A stretch of DNA of 64,000 nucleotides from an uncultured Bdellovibrionales bacterium (GTDB taxonomy: Bacteria > Bdellovibrionota > Bdellovibrionia > Bdellovibrionales > UBA1609). The notes beneath the pieces are model-generated. The model had not been told where the DNA came from. It did no database searches and saw only the letters and a program-made list of their open reading frames with translations. The first letter of the stretch is position 1. Each line of letters begins with the position of its first letter. Shown one piece after another: positions 12,860-22,108 of this stretch. Made by a program: the position numbers and the translations under genes. The stretch covers positions 62,001-126,000 of the forward strand of contig CALLAU010000007.1 of the NCBI GenBank assembly GCA_938002015.1, written 5' to 3'.

Positions 12860-13597
12860 TTAAGCTGCGTCGGCGTCTTCACTACTTATGGTGGAAGTGC
12901 TAAGCATATAGCCTTTTCCATAAATATTGATCAGTGATTCAGAAAGCTCAGGAATGAGCTTTTTTAGTTTTGAGATATGAGCATCAATTGATCTATGAGA
13001 GATGTTACTGTCTTCCCATATATGTTCTTGAAGCCAGTCTCTTGTAAGTAGCTCATCTGATTTTGAAATAAATGATAAAAGTAATTTAAATTGAGTCGGA
13101 GTTGTTCTAACGACTTCTTTATTATAGTGAACAAGGTAGTCATTTGGAAAAATCTCAATCCCACCAAGTTTGATTCTTGCTCTAGACTCTTTTCTTTCAG
13201 GGCTTTTTCTTTGCTCTACTTGATGAGTTCTTTCTAATCTTTTCTTTAAAGCAAACAAACTCAGCATAAGCCTTTGTGAGTTACCACCTCTATCTACAAA
13301 TTGATCACAGCCTAATCTAAAAGCCTGCTCAACAAGGCTTTTGCTTCCCTGTCCAGAGCCAATAAGGCCTATATTATAACCAAATGCTTTTCTAAGTGGA
13401 TGACATGAATTTAATAATGGAGACTCAAAGTCCACCACAGCTAGTTTAATATCGGCTTCTCTAATTAAAAAGAAGGCAACCTGCTCAGAATTTGCTCTTT
13501 GAATATCAAAGTGCTCTTCTAATTCAGATTGAATTTCACTTAAAAAGTGATTATTAAACGAGATTATTAAAAGTTTTGTTTTGTCTTCCCACATCAA
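12860..13597 (-). CDS. atypical OmpR/PhoB-type response regulator
   Basis: 245 residues. The C-terminal winged-helix domain (residues ~145-235) is clear: TTPTQFKLLLSFISKSDELL, then the recognition-helix region HRSIDAHISKLKKLI and the wing YGKGYML. The N-terminal ~120 residues have the strand-helix rhythm of a receiver domain, and VVDFESP offers an Asp at about the phospho-acceptor place. The acidic pair after the first strand is replaced (LLIISFNN), and the usual Lys near the end is not clear. Phosphorylation by a normal kinase is therefore doubtful. No histidine kinase is adjacent. It is divergent from addB with only 64 bases between. Confidence 0.82.
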   Translation of the reverse strand: MMWEDKTKLLIISFNNHFLSEIQSELEEHFDIQRANSEQVAFFLIREADIKLAVVDFESPLLNSCHPLRKAFGYNIGLIGSGQGSKSLVEQAFRLGCDQFVDRGGNSQRLMLSLFALKKRLERTHQVEQRKSPERKESRARIKLGGIEIFPNDYLVHYNKEVVRTTPTQFKLLLSFISKSDELLTRDWLQEHIWEDSNISHRSIDAHISKLKKLIPELSESLINIYGKGYMLSTSTISSEDADAA

Positions 13598-13661
13598 AAT
13601 AACTATCGACAGACTTCTCGTATATATTAAATTAAAATCTTTATTTTTAAGGTAATAAGCG

Positions 13662-16130
13662 ATGAACCAGACAAAGGTAGTATTTAAAGATAAAACTGAA
13701 ATGGAGGAATTTATAGTTAATAGCTATAATCAAGCTCCATCTGAATTTTCTTTTATATTAGAAGAAGAGAGTCAAAACCTTTATTTTAAGGGCCTTTTAA
13801 TGAAGGAAGGCTCTGTGATTTCTGATAGACAGATGAGAACACTCAAGTCTGAGCTTTATCGACAGATCACACAGGACTTTGGTTATAGGGTGGTTAGAGA
13901 TGAGCACCTTGCATATTACTTTTTTGATCAAAGTACTGAAAAACTTTTTTCAAAATTATCAAAGTATTTAAGAACAATAGCAGGTCTACCAGACTATTTC
14001 TTTGATGAATCCTTAAGTCTTCCTCTTGATGAGTATATTTTAAATAGTGATAACATAGAGCTTATAAACTTAGGGAAAAATTTAAATTTTTGTAAAAGCA
14101 TTTATCAAGGCATATTAGAGAATAAAATTGTTAGTGCTTCAACAACAGAGGTTTTAATAGATCACTTAAGGTTTAAAGAGGATGATCATATTTATATTTT
14201 TGAGTCTTTTTATGAAGGTCTTCCTCAAATTTTAAAAGAAAATCTTAAAGTGCCTCAAGTTACACTACTCTCATATGATTTTAGTTTAAATTGGAGAAGC
14301 CAAATTGATCTTTATGAATCACTAAAAAGTAGAGATAATATAAGTTTTACATCTTTTGAAAATCAAATAGAAGAGGTGCGGTATATATTATCAAAATTAA
14401 AAGAAAATGGTGATGATATAGCGGTACTATATCCCAAAAATAAAGGCTATGAGAATCTTTTTAATTATTATCAAAGAGAGTTTTTTTTAGATCCTATTGT
14501 TTTAAAAAAACTAAAGAAAAGGTCGAGAATTTTTGAAGCAATTGAGCTTTTAAAGTATAAAAGTGGTGATATAAATACATTTAATTATTTTAGATCTATA
14601 GCTGCAGAGCCAGGCTTTGATGAGAAGAAAAGAGAGGCGTTTAATAAAGTTAATTTTAAGAAGGAAGGTGAGATTAAAGACTTAGACTCAAGAATCAATT
14701 ATACCACATTCATAAATCTTTTAAATGAAACTTTAGATATAAGTGATGAGCTTGATTTTATTTCGGAAATGCAAATTAGCTTGCCAACAAGTTTAGAGCT
14801 TGAATTAGTTGAGTGGCTAGAACTCTTATCAGTTTCGCTAAGTCCTAATTCTAAGAATGTTAAACTCACAAGTGATTATACAATTCAAAGAATTGATCAA
14901 AGCTTAAACGGTGATTTTTCAGAAGTGTATATATGTGGTTGGGGAGAGCATGCTTTTAAGCCTAAACTGTCTTCTGTCTTATCTCAAAAAACTATATCAC
15001 TTATTGAAAGAGACCTGGGTTTTAACGCCTGGTCAATGGAGAATTCAGTTGCTAAGAAGTTTTTCTTAGACCCTATATTTACAAATGATGATGTAAAAAT
15101 TAAATTCTCCTACCCTAAAATTGATGATACTGGAAAAATTGTTGAAAAATCTGTGTTTAACCATTTAATTGAGCAAGGTAAATTCGAAGTAGTAGATACT
15201 AAAGCAAGAGAACTCATTGGAGAGGTTTCGTATACTGAAAACAGTCTTATTGAACTTGATGAGTATAAAGTTTCTGCAAGCTCACTTGCTGTTTTTGATG
15301 ACTGCCCTTTTAAGTTTTATATCCAAAAAGTTATAGGTTTGAATCAAGAAAGTAATGAAGATTACTTCTTAGACCCTTTAAAAGAAGGATCTCTTATACA
15401 TGAGCTTTTAGAAGAGTTTATTAATAAGCCAATAACAGAGCAGGAGTTTATTGATAAAGTAAAGATTTTGTCGGAGTCAAAAGATCCGGATTTTAATGTT
15501 TTTAAGGCTCCTTATATTGAGAAAATTTCAAAAAGAGTGTGGAATATTTTAAAGATAGAGAAAGGCTTTCTGTCTTTAAATAATATAAAAGTAGCGGCTA
15601 TAGAAAAAGGTTTCGAATTTTCAGCGTCTTTAAAAGACAGGTCATTTGGTAAGAAAAAAGAAAAGTTTTTGGTTAGAGGGAAAATTGATAGGATTGATAA
15701 AGATCAAGATGATAATATCGTTATCTATGACTATAAAAGGGGTGCAACCGGCATTTCAATGTTTAAAAATTATAATGGTAAAGACCTTAAGGCTCAGCTT
15801 TTCTTGTATTGTTTAGCTGCTAAAGAAGGGTTTTTGATAGACTTTAATCAGGTCGCTGCATTCCAATATATTAACACTACTGAGCAGAAAAGATCTGGAG
15901 GTTTTGTTAAAAAAGATTTTAAAGGGAGTGGTTTGATTAAAGAAGCTACAGCTCAGTCTTTTATTGAAGATGAACTCTTTGAAGAGAAGTTAAATTTGTT
16001 TTTAGATAACTTTTGGAAAGTTTTAGAAGAAATAGATAAGGGGAGTTTTTCTCCTCGCCCTAAAAATCACGAAGTTTGTATTAAATGTGAATGGAAAGAA
16101 TCATGCAGAAAATCAGAAACTTTTCTCTAG
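13662..16130 (+). CDS. addB: AddB-like helicase-nuclease subunit (PD-(D/E)XK, Fe-S)
   Basis: 822 residues. The N-terminal two thirds has helicase-like character without a Walker A motif, as in AddB. The C-terminal nuclease has D676 in RGKIDRID and D690-Y-K692 in IYDYKRG, the catalytic core of a PD-(D/E)XK fold. Four cysteines, C548 (DDCPFKFY) and C806, C809 and C815 (CIKCEWKESC), match the C-x(n)-C-x2-C-x5-C iron-sulphur staple of AddB. With AddA it should process double-strand breaks for RecA loading. The family usually runs to ~1100 residues, so this is a short version. AAGGT lies 9 bases before the ATG. The gene overlaps addA. Confidence 0.85.
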   Translation: MNQTKVVFKDKTEMEEFIVNSYNQAPSEFSFILEEESQNLYFKGLLMKEGSVISDRQMRTLKSELYRQITQDFGYRVVRDEHLAYYFFDQSTEKLFSKLSKYLRTIAGLPDYFFDESLSLPLDEYILNSDNIELINLGKNLNFCKSIYQGILENKIVSASTTEVLIDHLRFKEDDHIYIFESFYEGLPQILKENLKVPQVTLLSYDFSLNWRSQIDLYESLKSRDNISFTSFENQIEEVRYILSKLKENGDDIAVLYPKNKGYENLFNYYQREFFLDPIVLKKLKKRSRIFEAIELLKYKSGDINTFNYFRSIAAEPGFDEKKREAFNKVNFKKEGEIKDLDSRINYTTFINLLNETLDISDELDFISEMQISLPTSLELELVEWLELLSVSLSPNSKNVKLTSDYTIQRIDQSLNGDFSEVYICGWGEHAFKPKLSSVLSQKTISLIERDLGFNAWSMENSVAKKFFLDPIFTNDDVKIKFSYPKIDDTGKIVEKSVFNHLIEQGKFEVVDTKARELIGEVSYTENSLIELDEYKVSASSLAVFDDCPFKFYIQKVIGLNQESNEDYFLDPLKEGSLIHELLEEFINKPITEQEFIDKVKILSESKDPDFNVFKAPYIEKISKRVWNILKIEKGFLSLNNIKVAAIEKGFEFSASLKDRSFGKKKEKFLVRGKIDRIDKDQDDNIVIYDYKRGATGISMFKNYNGKDLKAQLFLYCLAAKEGFLIDFNQVAAFQYINTTEQKRSGGFVKKDFKGSGLIKEATAQSFIEDELFEEKLNLFLDNFWKVLEEIDKGSFSPRPKNHEVCIKCEWKESCRKSETFL

Positions 16131-18976
16131 ACCAAGCGGTGCGTGCAACAGCTGGGGCAGGTAAGACAACAGGCCTTATTTCTGCTGTTGAGTCATGTTA
16201 TAGATCTCATTTATCAAAAACAGGGGGCGTGCTTCCGCATATCTTACTCACTACATTTACGATTAAGGCAGCAAATGAACTTTCTGAAAGGCTACTCGCT
16301 TATGCATTAAAAAAAGAAGATCAAGATTTTTTAAATTATGTAAGTTCTCATTATTTAGAAATAGGCACGATGCATAGTACTTTTACAAAGGTGATATCTG
16401 CTGTTTTAGAAGAGGATATTGAAGAAGATTTGAAATCATTTGAATCTTCAAAGTACTTCTATTCAAGAAAGTGTTTACATGAAGTTGTTATTACTCAAGG
16501 GGGAGAAGACTTATTTGAACTAGTGGGAGATGATAGAGAGTTATCAGATGTTTTTATAAAAATTTTTGAAAGCAGTCATTTAAATCTTAGAACTGTGAGT
16601 AAAGAAGAAGTATCCACAGATTTAATTAATAAGCTGCAAGAAGTTATTTCATCAGGAGATGACCTTTATAAAGAAAGTGTAGAGGCTAGATTTAACAAAA
16701 TTAGTAGAAAGAGTGCTGATGAAACTTTACATGATTTAAATTCTTTTAAGCTGTGGATGGAGGAGAAGGTTTCTCAAAAATGTAAACGTGATGAAAAATC
16801 TTATTATAGAAGTATAGTGAAGTCACTTAATGTTCCAGAGCTTGATTTAGATTTTTTAAATGTTTTTTGCTCTACTCACCGTAAACTTAAATTGTGTTTT
16901 GATGAGTGGAAAATGAAATATGAGCGTATTCTAGAATCAGAGTTAGGCTTTGGAATATCTGATATTGAGTGGAGGTTGCATAAGGTACTTGAAGAAAGAG
17001 GAGAGGCCTTAGATCTTTGGGATTATTGTTTTTTTGATGAATATCAAGATACGAGTCCTATTCAAAAAAAAGTAATTAATTTTCTTACGAGTAATACACC
17101 TTCTTATTTTGTTGGTGATCCTTATCAAAGTATTTATTACTTTAGAGGAGCTAGAAAAGATATTTTTCTTAATGACTTTAAACAGGTTGAAGAGTCTGGA
17201 GGGAGAGCTGAATTTAGACTTGATAACTATAGATCATCACCTGAAGTTGTAGGATGTGTGAACACAATCTGTATGGAGTACCTTGATGGATTTAAGCCGA
17301 TGCAGCCTCGAAAAGAAATAGATGGTGAGGTTGAGGTTTTTCATAATGAAGAGGCTGATTTTGAAGATGAGTTAAACTATCTCTTTTCTAAAATTAGTAA
17401 AGTTGATTTAGGAAAAGAATCTTTTGCAATTTTAGGCAGGAACGCAAAAGAGCTTATGCTTTGTGCGCGTTTTTTAAAGAAGAAGGGAGTTGCTTCTTCA
17501 ATTTCATTATCGAAATCTTTTGAAAAGTCTTTAGAAATCATCGATCTGTGTGGAGTTTTATATTTTATTGATTACCCTCACGATAATATAAATTTAGTTA
17601 ATCTTATGCGTTCACCTTGGTTTAATATATCTGACTTAGATATCCAAAATTTTGTTAAACAGGTTAAAGGGGGTAGTTATAAGTCAGTATGGCAAGCTTT
17701 CTGCGCTTATAAAGACTCTTCTCTTTTCCATGATTTAATAGAAGACTTTAAAATTAATAATTATAATGAAGCTATAGTTAATTTTTTATATAGATCAGAA
17801 TTTTTAAATGTTACAGATAAACTAGACCCTACTGGTAAGAGGGAGTTTAATATTTGGAAGTTCATAGGAATTTTGCAAAGAGAAGAGGATTATAAAGGAT
17901 TTGATGTATCTGCATTTATACAGGATATCTTAGGTGGTTTATACCCTCTAGAAAAAGACAGTTCTGAACCTGAGTCAGGTTGCGTTCTTATGACTGTGCA
18001 CGCATCAAAAGGTTTGCAATTTGATCATGTTGCTATTCTTGCAGCTAATAAATCTTTTTCATCAAGATCAGGTTCACTTTTAATAAATGAAGAAGATGGA
18101 GTGTTTGGAGTGAGAGTATTTTCAGAAAAAGAAGTAAAAAAGGTCTTTCTCTCTTATTTTGATAAAACTCAACAACAAGATAAAAACGAAACTGCGCAAG
18201 AAAGCCGACGTTTATTATATGTAGCTATGACGAGAGCTATGAAGAACCTCTATATTTCTGGCACTGGGGCTATTTCAAAAACATCTTTTGAACCTAGTTG
18301 GATGAAAATACTTTTAGACTTTGAGAATGCGAGTATTTATAAGAAGGTTGATGAGTTTGATTTTAAAGAAAGCTTAGAAAAATCCATTAGTGATAAGTGG
18401 GAAGGCTTTTTATTAAATCGTAAGGATGTTCTAGTTCATGAAACTAGTTCTTCTGCCGTTACCTCTTTAGTTAATGAGCCAAAAGACCAAGATATGGTTT
18501 TTGAAAATACAGGGCATCAAAAGTCTCTTGCAACGTATTCTTCAAATATAACGACAGGTACATTATTTCATGAGTTTGTTGAAAGAAGTTTTGCAAATGG
18601 AGGGGATAAATCAGTAGTTAATAATTTTTTTAAGGTCGAAGAGGAGAAAAACCACAAGGGTTATGATTATTTACTCAGCCAGGAGGAATTTCCTTTTAAG
18701 AGACTCATTGAAGAAGGACATAAAGAGTGGGGTTTTGACTTTATAAATGATGATGGTGAATTCTCATCAGGTAAAATTGATTTGTGGGGTAGAGTAGAGG
18801 ACACAGTTTGGATTGTAGATTTTAAAACAGGACAAGATAAGTATAGAGAAAAAGGTTTTAAGCAACTTGCAGCATACTCTAAAGTTTTAAAGAGGTTCTT
18901 AAAAGAACCTCAGTTAAACTTTAAAACGGTTTTGACATTTCCATTTATTGAACAGACTGAGGTTAGAGAGGTTTAA
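16103..18976 (+). CDS. addA: AddA-like UvrD-family helicase-nuclease
   Basis: 957 residues from the ATG at 16103, which has GGAAAG 5 bases upstream; an in-frame ATG at 16091 has none. Superfamily 1 helicase motifs are complete: Walker A AGAGKT near residue 20, DEYQD (motif II), GDPYQSIYYFRGA (III), DNYRSSPEVV (IV), TVHASKGLQFDH (V) and YVAMTRAMKNLY (VI). The C-terminal nuclease has D893 (GKIDLWGR) and D906-F-K908 (VDFKTG). This is the motor of the AddAB break-repair enzyme, with one nuclease in each subunit. The gene starts inside the end of addB, showing translational coupling. Its end overlaps the convergent lipoprotein gene by 14 bases. Confidence 0.9.
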   Translation: MQKIRNFSLDQAVRATAGAGKTTGLISAVESCYRSHLSKTGGVLPHILLTTFTIKAANELSERLLAYALKKEDQDFLNYVSSHYLEIGTMHSTFTKVISAVLEEDIEEDLKSFESSKYFYSRKCLHEVVITQGGEDLFELVGDDRELSDVFIKIFESSHLNLRTVSKEEVSTDLINKLQEVISSGDDLYKESVEARFNKISRKSADETLHDLNSFKLWMEEKVSQKCKRDEKSYYRSIVKSLNVPELDLDFLNVFCSTHRKLKLCFDEWKMKYERILESELGFGISDIEWRLHKVLEERGEALDLWDYCFFDEYQDTSPIQKKVINFLTSNTPSYFVGDPYQSIYYFRGARKDIFLNDFKQVEESGGRAEFRLDNYRSSPEVVGCVNTICMEYLDGFKPMQPRKEIDGEVEVFHNEEADFEDELNYLFSKISKVDLGKESFAILGRNAKELMLCARFLKKKGVASSISLSKSFEKSLEIIDLCGVLYFIDYPHDNINLVNLMRSPWFNISDLDIQNFVKQVKGGSYKSVWQAFCAYKDSSLFHDLIEDFKINNYNEAIVNFLYRSEFLNVTDKLDPTGKREFNIWKFIGILQREEDYKGFDVSAFIQDILGGLYPLEKDSSEPESGCVLMTVHASKGLQFDHVAILAANKSFSSRSGSLLINEEDGVFGVRVFSEKEVKKVFLSYFDKTQQQDKNETAQESRRLLYVAMTRAMKNLYISGTGAISKTSFEPSWMKILLDFENASIYKKVDEFDFKESLEKSISDKWEGFLLNRKDVLVHETSSSAVTSLVNEPKDQDMVFENTGHQKSLATYSSNITTGTLFHEFVERSFANGGDKSVVNNFFKVEEEKNHKGYDYLLSQEEFPFKRLIEEGHKEWGFDFINDDGEFSSGKIDLWGRVEDTVWIVDFKTGQDKYREKGFKQLAAYSKVLKRFLKEPQLNFKTVLTFPFIEQTEVREV

Positions 18977-19574
18977 AATCAACAACACCCATGCCTAAAG
19001 GGCCTATTAGCTTAAATGAGAAATTTTTAGCTTGAAGCTCTTTTGTAGAAACTGGGAATGTGACCTTATAAACCCTACTCCAAACATCTAAAGTCGGATA
19101 AAATATTTTCACATGATCACTGTCGTTTTCATGTAAAGAAACATTTCCCTTGATTTCTCCGTTTTCTGTAACAAGAAGAGCGGTCCAGTCTGCAAAATTT
19201 TTATCTACTTTGTTAAGTCTAGGGTCTGGTGTAAAGAAACTCAAAATAAAGCTCGCTTCTTTATCCATACTCTCTTTAAGTTCATTTAATTTACTTTGAG
19301 CTTCAACTTGTGACCAGTTGATATAGTTTGCTTTTAAGCGAAGTTGCATTCTCTGAAAATTTTCATGTAAGAAAGTAATTCGTGCTTCAAATATTTGATT
19401 TAAGCCTTTGTACTCTTGGTGCTTTTTTGTAGTTTTTCTTAAAGCTTTTATATATTCAGACTTAGTTGGTGCTTTCCAGTTAGAGTCTAGGTTGGAATTT
19501 TTTGGTGGGTGTGAGCAGCTAGAGAGGATGAGAAGAGCTGATAAAATTTGAAATAATGTAATTCTTTTTAACAT
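18963..19574 (-). CDS. lipoprotein of unknown function, 203 aa
   Basis: A lipoprotein signal is clear: MLKRITLFQILSALLILSSC, with the lipobox LSSC at residues 17-20. The mature part starts with a helical Lys-rich segment (residues 35-110) and ends in a strand-rich domain (WTALLVTENGEIKGNVSLH and later). No family is recognised. It overlaps the hydrolase gene by 7 bases and, with NadB, forms a three-gene minus-strand group. Confidence 0.8.
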   Translation of the reverse strand: MLKRITLFQILSALLILSSCSHPPKNSNLDSNWKAPTKSEYIKALRKTTKKHQEYKGLNQIFEARITFLHENFQRMQLRLKANYINWSQVEAQSKLNELKESMDKEASFILSFFTPDPRLNKVDKNFADWTALLVTENGEIKGNVSLHENDSDHVKIFYPTLDVWSRVYKVTFPVSTKELQAKNFSFKLIGPLGMGVVDFKPL

Positions 19575-20374
19575 ATAAAATCCTTTATAGTTTGATAAGC
19601 TTGATTCTTTTCAATGTCATTGAGTATTTCATGTAAAGAGTTATGAAAAATATGCAGTTCCTTGTTTTTATGACCTGAAAAGTAGGTTTCACTTTTTAAA
19701 GGATCACAAATTGGATCATTTTCTGAGAGAAGTAATAAGGTCTCAGTTTTTTCTTCAAAATTACCTGGTTCTAAAGAGTTAATGAGATCAATCATTCCTA
19801 AATAAAGCCTAGGAGAAATTTTTTGGTGTCTTAAAGGGTCTTTCTTAAAAGTCTCTATGTATGAAGTATCTTTAGATAAGTCTTTTGGAGAGATTTCATT
19901 TCCGAGTGTTATTCTTGGAAGAGTTTTTGTTAAAAGGTCAGCTCCTAATTTTTTCCAGCTAGGGACGGCTACTTTTAAACCAAGGCATGGATTTGAAAGT
20001 ATAAGTTTTTTAGGCGATATAAGTTGGTTTTCAATCGCATTAACCGTAATAAGGCCTCCGAGTGAGTGAGCTAGAACATGTGTTAAGCTATCAACTTTAT
20101 TAAAAATCAGCTTAAGATCATTAGTTAGCCACTGAATATCTCCAACATAACCACGCTGACCGGAGGATTTGCCGTGGCCAGTAAAGTCTAGAGCATAGAC
20201 ATTAATATTATTTGCTAAGATTTGAGCAATTTCTTGATAAGCATCAGAGTGCTCTCCAAGCCCGTGAACAATAAGAAGGTTTTCTTGTGGATTATTATTT
20301 GTACTTACCCATGATTGCAAAAACAGTTTGCGACCATCGTTATTAGCTACAAGCTCAGTATGGTTTTGTATCAT
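19568..20374 (-). CDS. alpha/beta hydrolase, monoacylglycerol-lipase/lysophospholipase-like
   Basis: 268 residues of the serine hydrolase (S33-type) alpha/beta fold. The oxyanion region is VHGLGEHSDAY, followed by DFTGHGKSSGQRG, both typical of monoacylglycerol lipases. The nucleophile elbow is AHSLGG (Ser at ~104), the acid is the Asp of LSENDPICDP, and the His is in FHNSLHEILND. No signal peptide is visible, so it is cytoplasmic. It probably releases fatty acids from lipid or ester substrates. The start overlaps the nadB stop by 4 bases. Confidence 0.87.
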   Translation of the reverse strand: MIQNHTELVANNDGRKLFLQSWVSTNNNPQENLLIVHGLGEHSDAYQEIAQILANNINVYALDFTGHGKSSGQRGYVGDIQWLTNDLKLIFNKVDSLTHVLAHSLGGLITVNAIENQLISPKKLILSNPCLGLKVAVPSWKKLGADLLTKTLPRITLGNEISPKDLSKDTSYIETFKKDPLRHQKISPRLYLGMIDLINSLEPGNFEEKTETLLLLSENDPICDPLKSETYFSGHKNKELHIFHNSLHEILNDIEKNQAYQTIKDFIC

Positions 20375-21987
20375 AGGTACTCCTTAGAAAAAGACAGGTT
20401 TGAGTCAATGATGGTATTATACTTTTTATTTTCTAGATTAGGGTAGTCAGAATTTTGATGACTGCCTCTGCTTTCTTTTCGAAAAAGAGCGCTTTGGATA
20501 CAGAGTTTAGAGAAGAATAGAATATTTTTAAGCTCAGTAAGGTAGTGATCTTGTTTGCAGCTCCAATTACGAGTCATCACTTGGTCGAATATGAACTCAA
20601 TTTTAGAAAGTGCTAAGTTTAGTCTTAAATCAGTTCTTTTGATTCCAACGTGGTTCCACATAAGACGCCTAGCTTCATCCCAGTAAACTGTGATCAATAC
20701 TTTATCCTCTGTTGAAACTTGTTGCTTGGTTTCTTGATCTAAAGTTTCTAGGCAACTAACTTCTCCATCTATAAGACTTGCGCATTCTTTAGCAGTTGCA
20801 AGGCATTCTAGAAGAGAATTTGAGGCAAGACGGTTTGCCCCGTGAAGACCGGTAAAGCCACACTCTCCAACAGCGTAGAGGTTTTTTACTGAAGTGGAGC
20901 AAAGATCACTGTTAGTTTTAATTCCGCCACAGAGATAATGGGCTGCTGGAACAACAGGAAGAGGTGTTTTTGAAATATTTATTCCTAGCTCTAAGCACTT
21001 ATTAAAAATTGCAGGAAAGCGTTCAGATAAGAACTCTTCTGTGTGGTGTGTAATATCTAAGTACACACAGTCAGAACCTGAAGTTTTCATTTCAAGTTCA
21101 ATCGCTTGGCTAACAATATCTCTTGGAGCAAGCTCTCCATCAGGATGGGTATTTAAAACAAAGCGCTCGCCTTTAGAGTTAACAAGTTTAGCGCCCTCGC
21201 CTCTTAGGGCTTCACTTATTAGAAAATTTTTAGCCCTAGGGTCAAAAAGGCAGGTAGGGTGAAATTGAACAAACTCAAGGTTGCCTAGTTTTGCGCCAAG
21301 TCTATGAGCTAAGTAGAGCCCGTCTGCTGTAGCCCCTTTCCAGTTTGAAGTATAAAGAAAAGCTTTACCAGCCCCTCCAGTTGCAAGGACTAAATGACTA
21401 CAGGTTAAAGTGTTAATTTTGGTGCTATTTTTTTGAATGAGTTTAAGCTCAAAGCTGCCTTTTTCTGAGGTTTTAGAGTCAACAACCATGTGGTCCGGCC
21501 TAAACTCACAAAAAGGGCTATTTACAATTAGGCTAAGTAAAAACTCATGTAATGCTCTTCCTGTTTGGTCATCTACATGAAGGATTCTTCTTGTTTGATG
21601 GCCGCCCTCTTGAGCAAGGAGCTCTTTGCCTTTTGAGTCCTTGTCAAAATTCATCCCTAATTCAAGAAGCTCGTTAATGAGCTCGGGCCCTAAACTGGTT
21701 ATTCTTTCAACAGTCTCTTTAGAGCAAAGCCCAGCACCTGCTAAGAGAGTGTCTTCAATATGCTTCTCTACACTATCACTGCCGGACATTACCGCAGCTA
21801 CTCCGCCTTGGGCTTTCCAAGTATTTGTTTGAATAAGGGGGCCTTTTGAAATGATGAGCGACTTTATCCCTTTTTTTGAGAGCTGGTAAGCTGTCATAAG
21901 ACCGGCTAGGCCTGAGCCAACAATAATGACCTGATCGCTTAGTTTAGTTGATTCTTTTTCAGCACTTTTTTGACTCATACTAGTCAT
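20371..21987 (-). CDS. nadB: L-aspartate oxidase
   Basis: Oxidises aspartate to iminoaspartate with FAD, the first step of de novo NAD synthesis. The FAD motif GSGLAGLMTAYQLSKKG lies near the N-terminus. WKAQGGVAAV, HPTCLFDP, SEALRGEGAKLVN, the PAAHYLCGGI segment and ASNSLLECL are all family hallmarks and include the substrate His/Arg positions. The start at 21987 is preferred because AAGG is 8 bases upstream; an ATG at 22017 would add 10 residues. nadA and nadC are not in the window. The gene heads a group with a hydrolase and a lipoprotein whose roles seem unrelated. Confidence 0.93.
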   Translation of the reverse strand: MTSMSQKSAEKESTKLSDQVIIVGSGLAGLMTAYQLSKKGIKSLIISKGPLIQTNTWKAQGGVAAVMSGSDSVEKHIEDTLLAGAGLCSKETVERITSLGPELINELLELGMNFDKDSKGKELLAQEGGHQTRRILHVDDQTGRALHEFLLSLIVNSPFCEFRPDHMVVDSKTSEKGSFELKLIQKNSTKINTLTCSHLVLATGGAGKAFLYTSNWKGATADGLYLAHRLGAKLGNLEFVQFHPTCLFDPRAKNFLISEALRGEGAKLVNSKGERFVLNTHPDGELAPRDIVSQAIELEMKTSGSDCVYLDITHHTEEFLSERFPAIFNKCLELGINISKTPLPVVPAAHYLCGGIKTNSDLCSTSVKNLYAVGECGFTGLHGANRLASNSLLECLATAKECASLIDGEVSCLETLDQETKQQVSTEDKVLITVYWDEARRLMWNHVGIKRTDLRLNLALSKIEFIFDQVMTRNWSCKQDHYLTELKNILFFSKLCIQSALFRKESRGSHQNSDYPNLENKKYNTIIDSNLSFSKEYL

Positions 21988-22108
21988 TGTTTCTACCTTT
22001 AAAAGTAGATTTTTCATATCTCTTTTTTATTGCTTTAATATGCCTCAAATACTTGCTTCTTACGGCAATACTTCGCTAAGATAAAGCAAGTTCAGGAGGA
22101 CTTAAGTC

